Assembly: GCF_030268885.1 (NCBI RefSeq)
Contig: NZ_BSSA01000014.1
Span: 124,001 to 188,000, forward strand
DNA length: 64,000 bases
Source of the DNA: Kitasatospora phosalacinea
Lineage (GTDB): Bacteria; Actinomycetota; Actinomycetes; Streptomycetales; Streptomycetaceae
Direction: 5' to 3'
Below the pieces are notes generated by a model. The model had not been told where the DNA came from, made no database searches, and was given only the letters and a program-made list of their open reading frames with translations. Positions 1-8,306 of this stretch are shown here, piece by piece. How positions within the stretch are numbered: the stretch's first letter is position 1; every line of letters starts with the position of its first letter. Both the position numbers and the translations under genes were made by a program.

Positions 1-938
1 TGATCTCGCAGCAGACCGGCCCGGCGGTGCTGGAGGCGATCGAGCGCTGGCAGCCGCAGAGCGTGTTCGGCTTCGCCACCACCTGGGCCGACCTGGCCCG
101 GCAGGACCTCTCGGCCCGCGACCTGTCCTCGGTCGGCCTGTGGTGGAACACCGGCGACTGCGCGCACGAGGCGCACATCCGCCGCCTGATCGCGCAGGGC
201 TCGCGGGAGACCGTCACCCGCGAGGGCCGCGGCCGCCTGCCGGGCTCGGTGTTCGTGGACGGCCTCGGCTCGACCGAGATGGGCCACTCGCACTTCCACA
301 TCACCCACGCGCCGGGCACCGAGAAGTACGGCCGCTGCGTGGGCCGCCCGCACGCCTTCGTCGACTGCGAGGTGGTCGGCCCGGACGGCGAGCCGCTCGG
401 CCCCGGCGAGGTCGGCGAACTCGCCACCGCCTCACCGACGTTGGCGCCAGGCTACTGGAACGACTCGGTCACCACCTACCGCACCCGGCTGCGCGGCCGC
501 TTCCTCACCGGCGACCTGATGTACCGCGACGAGGACGGCTACTACTACCACGTCGACCGGCTGGTCGACTCGGTCGACCTCGGCGGCGGCCGACGGCTGT
601 ACACCGCGATGTCCGAGGAGCGGGTGCTGGCCGACGTCCCCGGCGTGCAGGACTGCACGGTCGTCGCGGTCGAGGACGGCGGGCGGGTGGTCACCGACGT
701 GCTGCTGCTCCTCGCGGACGGCGCCGACCGGGCCGCGGACCGCACCGCGGAGGTGCTGGCCGCGCTCGACGGGCCCACCGCCGCGACCGTCCGCTCGGTG
801 CTGGTGGTCGACGAGGCGGACATCCCGCTCGGCCCGACCGGCAAGGTCCGCAAGGTGCTGCTGCGCGAGCGCCACCTCGCCGCGGCGGCCCCTGCCGAGG
901 CCCTTCCGGCAGGCGCCCTTCCGACGGGCGCCCGGTGA
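1..938 (+). CDS. AMP-dependent acyl ligase (class I adenylate-forming), 5' end missing
   Basis: The reading frame is open from the window edge, so the true start lies upstream and only about the last 312 codons are seen. The enzyme would activate a carboxylic acid as acyl-AMP and pass it to CoA or a carrier thiol. Visible motifs are an A5-like STEMGH, an A7-like TGDLMYRDEDG and the C-terminal A10 PLGPTGKVRK with the catalytic lysine. The A8 hinge is atypical, reading DRLVDSVD rather than GRxKD. The last residues form an alanine/proline-rich tail with a 15-base repeat character. The stop overlaps the ketosynthase start as GTGA, so the two are translationally coupled. The family is clear; the substrate cannot be told. 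Confidence 0.85.
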   Translation, partial: ISQQTGPAVLEAIERWQPQSVFGFATTWADLARQDLSARDLSSVGLWWNTGDCAHEAHIRRLIAQGSRETVTREGRGRLPGSVFVDGLGSTEMGHSHFHITHAPGTEKYGRCVGRPHAFVDCEVVGPDGEPLGPGEVGELATASPTLAPGYWNDSVTTYRTRLRGRFLTGDLMYRDEDGYYYHVDRLVDSVDLGGGRRLYTAMSEERVLADVPGVQDCTVVAVEDGGRVVTDVLLLLADGADRAADRTAEVLAALDGPTAATVRSVLVVDEADIPLGPTGKVRKVLLRERHLAAAAPAEALPAGALPTGAR

Positions 939-2251
939 CCCGGGCCGGACGGCCGGGCGCCGTCGTCACCGGCATCGGGATGGTCACCTCGCTGGGCCGC
1001 GAGCCCGGGGAGGTGTTCGCGGCGCTGGCCTCCGGGCGCAGCGGCATCACCGCCGTGCCGGAGGACCACGTCGCGCACGGCTGGCTGCCCGCCGCCGGGA
1101 TCGCCCCGCACGTCGACGGCCGGGAGGTGCTGCCGCCGACCGAGACCCGCTGCGTGGACCGCTTCGTGCTGCTGGCGATGGCCGCCGCGGACGCCGCGCT
1201 GGCCGACGCCGCGCTGGTGGTCGGCCGCGACGTCGACGCCCGGCGCACCGCCGTGGTGCTGGGCACCGGTGGCGGCGGCCTGGAGACGTACGAGCAGCAG
1301 GCGGGCCGCCGCCGGGAGCGCGGCCGTCCCGGTGTCAGCCCGTACCTGCTGCCCGGGATGCTCTCCAACATGGCGACCGCCCGGATCGCGATCAAGCACG
1401 GCGTCCGCGGCTTCAGCACCGCGATCGTCACGGCCTGCGCGGCCGGCGCCCAGGCGGTGGCCGAAGGGCTGCGGCTGGTCCGGGCCGGTGACGCGGACGT
1501 GGTGGTGTGCGGCGGGACGGACGCCTCGCTGCACCCGACGATCGTCTCCGCCTTCGCCAACGCCCGTGCGCTGGCCCAGGGTTGGGACGACCCGACACAG
1601 GCGTCCCGGCCGTTCGACGCCCGCCGCAACGGCTTCGTGCTGGGCGACGGCAGCGCCGTCCTGGTGCTGGAGAGCGCCGAGCACGCGGCCGCCCGCGGCG
1701 CGGCCGGGTACGCCGAGCTGATCGGCTGGGGCGCCAGCACCGACGCCCACCACCCGACCATGCCGCGCCCCGACGGCGAGGGCGCCGCCGACGCGATGCG
1801 CGCCGCGATCGCCGACGCCGGGCTGGCCGCGTCCGAGATCGGCTACGTCAACGCGCACGGCACCGGCACCAGGCTCGGCGACCTGGCCGAATCGGCGGCG
1901 CTGCACGCGGTGTTCGGCGCGCACCGGCCCGCCGTCAGCTCCACCAAGGGCGCCACCGGCCACCTGCTGGGCGCGGCCGGGGCGGTGGAGGCCGCGGTGA
2001 CCGCGCTGGCGGTGGCCCGCGGGCTGCTGCCGCCGACCCTCAACCTGGACGAGCCCGACCCGGCGTGCGACCTGGACCACGTCCGCGGCGCCGCCCGCCC
2101 GGCCGTGCTGCGGGCCGCGCTGAGCAACGCCTTCGCGTTCGGCGGCCACAACACCAGCCTGGTCTTCGGGCCGACGCCCACCCGTACCGCCCGGCGGGCC
2201 GCCGCGGCCCGCCCCCTCGCCCCCGACTCCCGCCACCAGGAGCCCCGTTGA
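935..2251 (+). CDS. Beta-ketoacyl synthase, FabF-like, stand-alone
   Basis: A 438-residue condensing enzyme that would join an acyl thioester to a malonyl unit or act in a related C-C or ester-forming step. The thiolase-fold triad is complete: C168 in VTACAAG, H308 in NAHGTGT and H343 in KGATGHLLG, so it should be catalytically competent. The GTG start overlaps the ligase stop as GTGA. The length matches single KAS II proteins, and no acyltransferase, ketoreductase or carrier domain is fused to it. No acyl carrier protein gene lies in the window, so its partner must be upstream or elsewhere. The cluster context favours a specialised-metabolite role over primary fatty-acid synthesis. Confidence 0.9.
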   Translation: MTRAGRPGAVVTGIGMVTSLGREPGEVFAALASGRSGITAVPEDHVAHGWLPAAGIAPHVDGREVLPPTETRCVDRFVLLAMAAADAALADAALVVGRDVDARRTAVVLGTGGGGLETYEQQAGRRRERGRPGVSPYLLPGMLSNMATARIAIKHGVRGFSTAIVTACAAGAQAVAEGLRLVRAGDADVVVCGGTDASLHPTIVSAFANARALAQGWDDPTQASRPFDARRNGFVLGDGSAVLVLESAEHAAARGAAGYAELIGWGASTDAHHPTMPRPDGEGAADAMRAAIADAGLAASEIGYVNAHGTGTRLGDLAESAALHAVFGAHRPAVSSTKGATGHLLGAAGAVEAAVTALAVARGLLPPTLNLDEPDPACDLDHVRGAARPAVLRAALSNAFAFGGHNTSLVFGPTPTRTARRAAAARPLAPDSRHQEPR

Positions 2252-3276
2252 CCATCCGGACGATCACCCACGTCGAGTACCACTGCGCGGACGCCGCACG
2301 GAGCGCCGCCGAGTTGCAGAGCTGCTTCGGCTTCCGGCGCGACGCCGAGCAGCCGGTGTGGCGGCCCGGGGTGCAGGCCGTGCACCTGCGGCAGGGCAGC
2401 ATCCGGCTGCGGCTGCACTCCAGCGGGATCGGCGACCACCCGGTGGCCCGCTACGTCGAGCGGCACGGCGAGGGGGTGGCCGTGCTGGCGCTCGGCTGCA
2501 CCGACCCGCGGGCCGCGCTGGAGCGGGCCGAGCGGCACGGCGCCGAGGTGCTGGACCGGGACGGCGCGCTGATCGCGGGCTTCGGCGACACCGCGCTGCG
2601 CTTCGTCGACCTGCCGGACGACGCCCCGGTCGGCGCCCCGGTCGGCGCCCCGGTCGGCGCCCCGGAGGCCGTCGGGGGCGACCTGCTGGACGCCCTGGAC
2701 CACGTCGCGATCTGCGTGCCCGCCGGGCAGTTGGCGCGGGCCGTGCTGTTCTGCGAGGCCGCGCTCGGCATGCACCGGATCTTCGGCGAGTACATCGCGG
2801 TCGGCGAGCAGGGGATGGACTCCAGCGTGGTGCAGAGCCCCTCCGGGGACGTCACCTTCACCCTGATCGAGCCGGACACCGACCGCCGGGCCGGGCAGAT
2901 CGACACCTTCCTGGCCGACCACGACGGCGCGGGCGTCCAGCACCTGGCCTTCCGCACCGGCGACATCGCCACCGCCGTCCGCACCGCCCGAGCCCGCGGC
3001 GTGGAGTTCCTCACCACCCCCGGCGCCTACTACGACGCCCTGGCCGAGCGGCTCGGCGGCACCGCCATCCCGGTGGAGACGCTGCGCGAGCTGAACGTCC
3101 TGGTCGACCAGGACCACGGCGGCCAGCTGTTCCAGATCTTCGCCCGCTCCACCCACCCCCGGCGGACCTTCTTCCTGGAGGTGATCGAGCGGCAGGGCGC
3201 GGGCACCTTCGGCACCGCCAACATCAAGGCGCTGTACGAGGCCGTCGAGCGCCAGCACGCCACCGCCACCGCCTGA
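2248..3276 (+). CDS. hmaS: 4-hydroxymandelate synthase (HPPD-family dioxygenase)
   Basis: Non-haem Fe(II) dioxygenase of 342 residues with two vicinal-oxygen-chelate halves. It would turn 4-hydroxyphenylpyruvate into 4-hydroxymandelate. Iron ligands are H152, H232 and E311. The three positions known to separate mandelate synthase from homogentisate-forming HPPD (Pro, Asn and Phe in HPPD; Thr, Ile and Ile in HmaS) read T205 and I207 in TLIEP, and I326 in ANIKALYE, all in the HmaS state. The start is TTG at 2248, supported by AGGAG five bases upstream and the TTGA overlap with the ketosynthase stop. An in-frame VGAP repeat sits in the linker between the two halves, at about residues 127-139. 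A different arylpyruvate substrate is possible. Confidence 0.82.
   Translation: MTIRTITHVEYHCADAARSAAELQSCFGFRRDAEQPVWRPGVQAVHLRQGSIRLRLHSSGIGDHPVARYVERHGEGVAVLALGCTDPRAALERAERHGAEVLDRDGALIAGFGDTALRFVDLPDDAPVGAPVGAPVGAPEAVGGDLLDALDHVAICVPAGQLARAVLFCEAALGMHRIFGEYIAVGEQGMDSSVVQSPSGDVTFTLIEPDTDRRAGQIDTFLADHDGAGVQHLAFRTGDIATAVRTARARGVEFLTTPGAYYDALAERLGGTAIPVETLRELNVLVDQDHGGQLFQIFARSTHPRRTFFLEVIERQGAGTFGTANIKALYEAVERQHATATA
2623..2665 (+). repeat. 12-base tandem repeat in the hmaS interdomain linker
   Basis: Three exact copies of GCCCCGGTCGGC plus a partial fourth copy encode a Val-Gly-Ala-Pro repeat. The unit length keeps the reading frame, so copy-number change would only alter linker length. 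Confidence 0.9.
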
Positions 3277-3318
3277 CACCCCACCCGCCCCGCACCGATC
3301 CTCCGAGGAGGAACCCCC

Positions 3319-4233
3319 GTGACCACCGTGACCGAGTTCGAGCTGACCGCGGCCGAGCGCGCCCTGCTGCCCACCCCCGAGGAGGTGGCCGGCTACCGCG
3401 AGCACGGCTGGTACCTCTCCCGGAAGCTGTTCACCGACGCCGAGGTCGACGCCCTCCAGGCCGCCTCCGACGCGTACTACGCGGGCCACCGCGACCGCAC
3501 CCTGGCCGTCCGGCCGCCGAACCTGGCCGCCTGGGAGCCCGCGCACGGGCCGGTGCAGCGGCACAACGACTACGTGCACCACGAGAGCGACGCGATCGGC
3601 GCGGTCCTGCGCAAGCCGCTGGTCGGCGCGGTCGCCGCGCTGCTCGCCGGGGCCGAGGAGATCCGGATCTTCCAGTCGACGCTGATCCTGAAGCCGCCGG
3701 TGCCCGAGGAGCCGTCCAACCAGGTGCCGTGGCACTTCGACAAGCACTACTGGCACACCTCGACCTCGGAGGAGATGCTGACCGCCTTCATCCCGTTCCA
3801 CGACTGCGGGGTGGAGAACGGCACCATCACCATGGTCGACGGCAGCAACCGCTGGCGGGAGCTGCCCTCCGCGGAGGACGCCACCCGGCACTTCGCCCAG
3901 CGCGACCGCTCCGAACTGGAGTCGATCCTGGCCGCCAACGCCGCCCACAACGGCGCGGAGGTCCGCAAGGTGCCGGTGGTCATCCCGCGCGGGCACGTGT
4001 CCTTCCACCACTGCCGGACCTACCACGGCAGCGGCGCCAACCTGGCCGACTTCCCGCGCCGGGCGGTCTCGCTGCACCTGCAGGACGGCGCCAACGAGTA
4101 CCGGCACGCCACCCGCCCGGACGGCTCCCCGGCCGCGTACAACCACGACGTGCTGGTGCGGCGCACCGCCGACGGCCGGCCCGACTACGCCGACCCCGAG
4201 ATCTGCCCGGTGATCTGGCGGGGAGCCCGGTGA
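3319..4233 (+). CDS. PhyH-family Fe(II)/2-oxoglutarate dioxygenase
   Basis: A 304-residue double-stranded beta-helix oxygenase of the phytanoyl-CoA dioxygenase family, expected to hydroxylate or otherwise oxidise a pathway intermediate using 2-oxoglutarate and O2. The facial triad is visible as H139 and D141 in WHFDKHYW and H236 in TYHGSG. The arginine pair R248/R249 is placed to bind the 2-oxoglutarate carboxylate. The GTG start has a strong GAGGAGG at 3305-3311. The stop overlaps the next gene as GTGA. The substrate is unknown; in this cluster it could be an amino acid or acyl intermediate. Confidence 0.85.
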   Translation: MTTVTEFELTAAERALLPTPEEVAGYREHGWYLSRKLFTDAEVDALQAASDAYYAGHRDRTLAVRPPNLAAWEPAHGPVQRHNDYVHHESDAIGAVLRKPLVGAVAALLAGAEEIRIFQSTLILKPPVPEEPSNQVPWHFDKHYWHTSTSEEMLTAFIPFHDCGVENGTITMVDGSNRWRELPSAEDATRHFAQRDRSELESILAANAAHNGAEVRKVPVVIPRGHVSFHHCRTYHGSGANLADFPRRAVSLHLQDGANEYRHATRPDGSPAAYNHDVLVRRTADGRPDYADPEICPVIWRGAR

Positions 4234-5282
4234 CCCGGAACGGACCGGCCGCCCCGGACCCGACCGCCCCGGACCCGGCCGCCCCTGGCTCGACCGGCCC
4301 GGGCTCGACCGGCCTGGACACGGTCGCCGGGCGCTACCGGATGCTGCGGCTGGTCCGCGGGTTCGAGGAGCTCGCGCTCGCCCTGGTGCGCGCCGGGGAG
4401 ATCACCGGCGGCATCCACCCGTACGTCGGACAGGAGGCGGTCGCGGTCGGCGTCTGCGCGGCACTGCGCCCGCAGGACCGGATCACCTCCACCCACCGGG
4501 GCCACGGCCACGTGCTCGCCAAGGGCGCGGACCCGGGGCGGCTGCTCGCCGAACTGCTGGGCCGCACCGGCGGGTTGAACCGGGGGCGGGGCGGCTCGAT
4601 GCACGCCGCGGACTTCTCGCTCGGCATCCTGGGCGCCAACGGCATGGTCGGTGCGGGCGGCGCGATCGCGGTCGGCGCCGCCTGGTCGGCCCGGCAGGCC
4701 GGGGAGGACCGGGTCGCGGTCGCCTTCTTCGGCGACGGCGCGCTCAACCAGGGCGTCCTGCTGGAGTCCTTCAACCTGGCCGCGATGTGGCGGCTGCCGG
4801 TGCTGTTCGTCTGCGAGGACAACGGCTACGCCACCACGCTGCCCGCCGCCACCGCGGTGGCGGGCAGCGCCACCGGCCGGGCCGCCGCCTTCGGCATCCC
4901 CGCCGTCGAGGTGGACGGGATGGACACCGAGGCCGTCCGCGCGGCGGCCGCCGAAGCGGTCGAGCGGGCCGCCGACGGCGGCGGCCCCGGCTTCCTCAGG
5001 TGCCGCACCTACCGCTTCGAGGGGCACCACACCATGGAACGGCTGATGAAACTGCGCTACCGCACCCCCGAGGAGGTCGCCGACTGGCGCACCCGCGACC
5101 CGCTGCCGCGCGCCGCCGCGCTCCTGCCGCCCGGCCTGGCCGGGCAGTTGGACGCCTCGGTGCGGCAACAGCTGGACGCCGCCAGGGAGTTCGCCCTCGC
5201 CTCCGAACACCCTTCCCCGGAGCGGGCGTTGGAGCACCTGTACGCGGACGGGCTGCGGCCGCGGGCGGGGGCGCGGGCATGA
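4230..5282 (+). CDS. Thiamine-diphosphate dehydrogenase E1 alpha subunit
   Basis: A 350-residue protein of the pyruvate/acetoin/branched-chain E1 alpha family. It works with the next gene as an alpha2beta2 enzyme that decarboxylates a 2-oxo acid on ThDP. The ThDP motif runs from GDG at 168-170 to N198. HRGHGHVLAKG and NRGRGGSMH are the usual family landmarks. The first 30 residues are a low-complexity APDP/GSTG repeat not typical of the family. No lipoyl E2 or E3 is encoded nearby, so the acyl or acyloin product may be passed to a carrier protein or used directly, as described for E1-like pairs in antibiotic clusters. The oxo acid could be derived from hydroxymandelate, but that is inference. 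Confidence 0.88.
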   Translation: MTRNGPAAPDPTAPDPAAPGSTGPGSTGLDTVAGRYRMLRLVRGFEELALALVRAGEITGGIHPYVGQEAVAVGVCAALRPQDRITSTHRGHGHVLAKGADPGRLLAELLGRTGGLNRGRGGSMHAADFSLGILGANGMVGAGGAIAVGAAWSARQAGEDRVAVAFFGDGALNQGVLLESFNLAAMWRLPVLFVCEDNGYATTLPAATAVAGSATGRAAAFGIPAVEVDGMDTEAVRAAAAEAVERAADGGGPGFLRCRTYRFEGHHTMERLMKLRYRTPEEVADWRTRDPLPRAAALLPPGLAGQLDASVRQQLDAAREFALASEHPSPERALEHLYADGLRPRAGARA

Positions 5283-6271
5283 GGCTCTCCTACACCAAGG
5301 CGCTCAACCGGGCGCTCACCGACGCCCTCGCCGCGGACCCGGCGGTCTGCGTGTTCGGCGAGGACGTCGGCGCCGGGATGGCCGGGCCCACCCTCAACCT
5401 GCTGGAGCGCTTCGGCCCCGGCCGGATCGTCGACACCCCGCTCTCCGAGCAGGGCTTCACCTCGATGGCGATCGGCGCCGCGCTGACCGGACGGCGGCCG
5501 GTGGTCGAGTTCCAGATCCCCTCGCTGCTGTTCCTGGTCTTCGAGCAACTCGTCAACCAGGCCCACAAGTTCTCGCTGATGACCGGCGGCCAGGCCGCCG
5601 TCCCGCTGACCTGCCTGGTGCCGGGTTCCGGCTCCCGGGACGGCTGGGCCGGGCAGCACTCCGACCACCCGTACGGCCTGTTCGCGCACGCCGGGGTGAA
5701 GACCGTCGTCCCGGCCACGCCCACCGACGCGTACGGGCTGCTGCGCTCGGCGATCGCCGACCCGGACCCGGTGGTGGTGTTCGCCCCGGCCGCGGCCCTG
5801 CCGGTGCGGGAGACCGTGACCTGGGAGCTGGCGCCGATCCCGTTGGGGCGGGCCCGGATCCACCGGGCGGGCAGCGACGTGACCGTGGTCGCCGTCGGCC
5901 ACCTGGTGCACGACGCGCTGGCCGTCGCCGAGGAGCTGGCCCCGGAGCTCTCCGTCGAGGTGTTCGACCCGCGCACCCTGTACCCCTTCGACTGGGCGGC
6001 GCTGGCCGCCTCGCTGGAGCGCACCGGGCGCCTGGTCGTGATCGACGACTCCAACCGCAGCTGCGGCATCGGCGCCGAGGTGCTGGCCACCGCGGCCGAG
6101 GAGATGCGCCTGGTCGCCCCGCCCCGGCGGATCACCCGGCCGGACGGCGCCGTGCTGCCGTTCGCCCCCGCGCTGGACCGCGCCGTGCAACCCCACCGCG
6201 AGCAACTGCGGTCCGCCCTGCGCGCGTTCGGGCCGCTGCGGCCCCCGTACGGCGAGGGCCGGGCGCGTTGA
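5279..6271 (+). CDS. Thiamine-diphosphate dehydrogenase E1 beta subunit
   Basis: A 330-residue partner of the preceding alpha subunit, coupled by an ATGA overlap. The transketolase pyrimidine-binding half is visible at the N-terminus (FGEDVGAGMAG, then DTPLSEQGF with the conserved glutamate that activates ThDP). The transketolase C-terminal half follows from about residue 200, with FDPRTLYPFD as a typical landmark. The size is normal for E1 beta. The usual histidine region reads GQHSDHPYGLFAHAGVKTVVPATP. The two subunits together should make a complete E1; what accepts the acyl group is not seen in the window. Confidence 0.88.
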   Translation: MRLSYTKALNRALTDALAADPAVCVFGEDVGAGMAGPTLNLLERFGPGRIVDTPLSEQGFTSMAIGAALTGRRPVVEFQIPSLLFLVFEQLVNQAHKFSLMTGGQAAVPLTCLVPGSGSRDGWAGQHSDHPYGLFAHAGVKTVVPATPTDAYGLLRSAIADPDPVVVFAPAAALPVRETVTWELAPIPLGRARIHRAGSDVTVVAVGHLVHDALAVAEELAPELSVEVFDPRTLYPFDWAALAASLERTGRLVVIDDSNRSCGIGAEVLATAAEEMRLVAPPRRITRPDGAVLPFAPALDRAVQPHREQLRSALRAFGPLRPPYGEGRAR

Positions 6272-7614
6272 ACCAGGTCACCGAACTCCCCGCGCCCACC
6301 CCGGCGCCGCGCGCCGCCCTCAGCCCGGCGTTGCGCTCCGCCCTGGCCGCGGCCGGCGAGGACCGGATCTTCTACGACCTGGCCGGCATCGCCCGCCGCT
6401 ACACCGCGCTGCGCAGCGAACTGCCGGGCGTGGCCGTCCGGTTCGCCATGAAGGCCTGCCCGGTGGACGAGGTGCTGGTCCACCTGGCCGCGCTCGGCGC
6501 CGGGTTCGACGCCGCCAGCCCGCACGAGATCGCCCAGGCGCTGCGCACCGGCGTCCCGGCCGACCGGGTGCACTACGGCAACACCGTCAAGTCGGACCGG
6601 GGCATCGCCGAGGCGTACCGCCTCGGCATCCGGGACTTCGCCACCGACAGCCTCCCGGACGTCGCCGCGATCGCCGAACACGCCCCGGGCGCACGGGTGT
6701 TCTGCCGCCTCGCGACCAGCGGCGAGGGCGCGCTGTGGGGTCTGAGCCGCAAGTTCGGCTGCTCGGCGGCGGACGCCGTCCGGGTGCTGACCGCCGCCCG
6801 GGACGCCGGGCTGACCCCGGCCGGGCTCTCGGTGCACGTCGGTTCGCAGCAGTTGACCGCCGGTGCCTGGACGGCCGCGTTCGAGCTGCTCGGCGGCGTC
6901 CTGGTCGAGCTCGACCGGCACGGCGTCCGGCTCGACCACGTCAACCTCGGCGGCGGCCTGCCCGCCCTGGGCTACGCCGACCGCCACGGCACCGCGCTCG
7001 ATCCGCCGCTCGACGAGATCTTCCGGGCCGTCCGGCAGGGCGTCGACCGGCTGCGCCGGCTGCACGGCGGCGCCCTGGACTTCGTCCTGGAGCCGGGCCG
7101 CCACCTGGTCGCCGACCAGGGCGCGATCCGCACCCACGTCTACCGGCTGACCTCCCGCGAGCAGCCGGACGGCGAGCGGGAGCACTGGCTCTACCTGGGC
7201 TGCGGGAAGTTCAACGGCCTGTACGAGATGGACCAGGTGCAGTACCGGCTGGTCTTCCCGACCCACCCGGCCGCGGAGTGCGTCCCGGCCGTGGTGGCGG
7301 GCCCGACCTGCGACAGCGACGACACCTTTCCGCACGGAGCCGCCACCGGCCTGGTGCAGGTGCCCCGGGCGGTGGCCTCCGGCGACCCGGTGTGGATCCT
7401 CTCCAGCGGTGCGTACGCGGTCAGTTACCTCACCCAGGGGTTCAACGGCTTCGACCCGCTGCCGTACACCGTGCTCACGGACGGGGTCACCGACGGTTTC
7501 GCCGACGAGTTCGCCGACGGGATCGCCGACGGGACCGCTCAGTCGGCGGAGCCCGTGGCCCGGCAGAACAGGATCTGCTTGGGCGAGGCGCTGGTGAACG
7601 GGGAGGAGTCGTAG
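6268..7614 (+). CDS. PLP-dependent decarboxylase, ornithine/diaminopimelate type
   Basis: Fold-type III decarboxylase of 448 residues that would remove the alpha-carboxylate of a basic or related amino acid. The PLP lysine is K62 in FAMKA, and the active-site cysteine is C348 in GPTCDSDD, both as in the ornithine decarboxylase family. HVGSQ, GGGLPALGY and EPGRHLV are further landmarks. The start is TTG, overlapping the E1 beta stop as TTGA. Family members normally end soon after the FNGF motif; here about 50 extra residues follow, with an acidic DGxxDxFAD repeat, and the last 76 bases run antisense over the methyltransferase 3' end. The substrate is unknown. Confidence 0.85.
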   Translation: MNQVTELPAPTPAPRAALSPALRSALAAAGEDRIFYDLAGIARRYTALRSELPGVAVRFAMKACPVDEVLVHLAALGAGFDAASPHEIAQALRTGVPADRVHYGNTVKSDRGIAEAYRLGIRDFATDSLPDVAAIAEHAPGARVFCRLATSGEGALWGLSRKFGCSAADAVRVLTAARDAGLTPAGLSVHVGSQQLTAGAWTAAFELLGGVLVELDRHGVRLDHVNLGGGLPALGYADRHGTALDPPLDEIFRAVRQGVDRLRRLHGGALDFVLEPGRHLVADQGAIRTHVYRLTSREQPDGEREHWLYLGCGKFNGLYEMDQVQYRLVFPTHPAAECVPAVVAGPTCDSDDTFPHGAATGLVQVPRAVASGDPVWILSSGAYAVSYLTQGFNGFDPLPYTVLTDGVTDGFADEFADGIADGTAQSAEPVARQNRICLGEALVNGEES

Positions 7615-8306
7615 TCGCCGTAGCGGTCCACGACGTCGAGCCCGGCCAGGCGGCACAGCGCAAGCAGTTCCTCCGGGAAGAAGCAGCGCATGCTGACCTT
7701 CTTGGTGCGGACCCGCTCGCCCGCGCGCAGGTAGTCGAGGGTGAAGTGCAGCACCTGGGTGGCGGCGTCGTAGCCGGTGGCGGCGCGCACCTCCAGTGCG
7801 GTGCCGTCCAGGTCGGTGACCGACTTGTGGTGGTAGGGGGCGTCGGGCCGCCGGGTGAGCTTGGCCGGGGCGGGGTTGAACACGTCCAGCAGCAGCGTGC
7901 CGCCGGGGCGCAGCGCGGCGCGGGCCGAGGTGAGGAAGGCGAGCACGGAGTCCAGGTCGTGCAGGTGCTGCATCGCGTTGGTGGCGGAGAAGACCAGGGC
8001 GTAGCGGCGCCCGGTGCGGATGTCGCGGCAGTCCTGTTCGAGCCACTCGACGGGCAGCCCCTCGGCGGCGGAGTGGCGGCGGGCGCGGGCCAGCATGCTG
8101 GGCATCACGTCGAGGCCGGTGACGTCGACGCCCGCGCGGGCGATCGGCAGGGTGATCCGGCCGGTGCCGCAGGCGACCTCCAGGACCGGGCCGTCGGCGC
8201 GCCGGGCCTGGTCGAGGAAGAACGGGACGTCGTGGGTGCGGGTGGCGAACTCCCGGTCGTAGAAGTCGGCGTCCTCGTAGACGGCGAGGTCCTGCAGCGG
8301 TTTCAT
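7539..8306 (-). CDS. SAM-dependent class I methyltransferase
   Basis: A 255-residue Rossmann-fold methyltransferase. Motif I is VLEVACGTGRIT, followed by VTGLDVMPSML, with SATNAMQHL as the substrate-side loop. It is the last gene of a three-gene minus-strand set; its ATG overlaps the aminotransferase stop as ATGA. Its 3' end overlaps the convergent decarboxylase by 76 bases. It would methylate O, N or C of a cluster product; the acceptor cannot be predicted from the sequence. Confidence 0.85.
   Translation of the reverse strand: MKPLQDLAVYEDADFYDREFATRTHDVPFFLDQARRADGPVLEVACGTGRITLPIARAGVDVTGLDVMPSMLARARRHSAAEGLPVEWLEQDCRDIRTGRRYALVFSATNAMQHLHDLDSVLAFLTSARAALRPGGTLLLDVFNPAPAKLTRRPDAPYHHKSVTDLDGTALEVRAATGYDAATQVLHFTLDYLRAGERVRTKKVSMRCFFPEELLALCRLAGLDVVDRYGDYDSSPFTSASPKQILFCRATGSAD

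Noticed and set aside
545..2236. Long open frame antisense to the acyl ligase and ketosynthase
   Set aside because: Its product is Arg/Gly/Val-rich without motifs and mirrors the true genes; third-position GC bias alone keeps it open.
1843..4146. Very long antisense frame across hmaS and the PhyH gene
   Set aside because: Low-complexity shadow of well-supported genes on the other strand; no start signal or domain.
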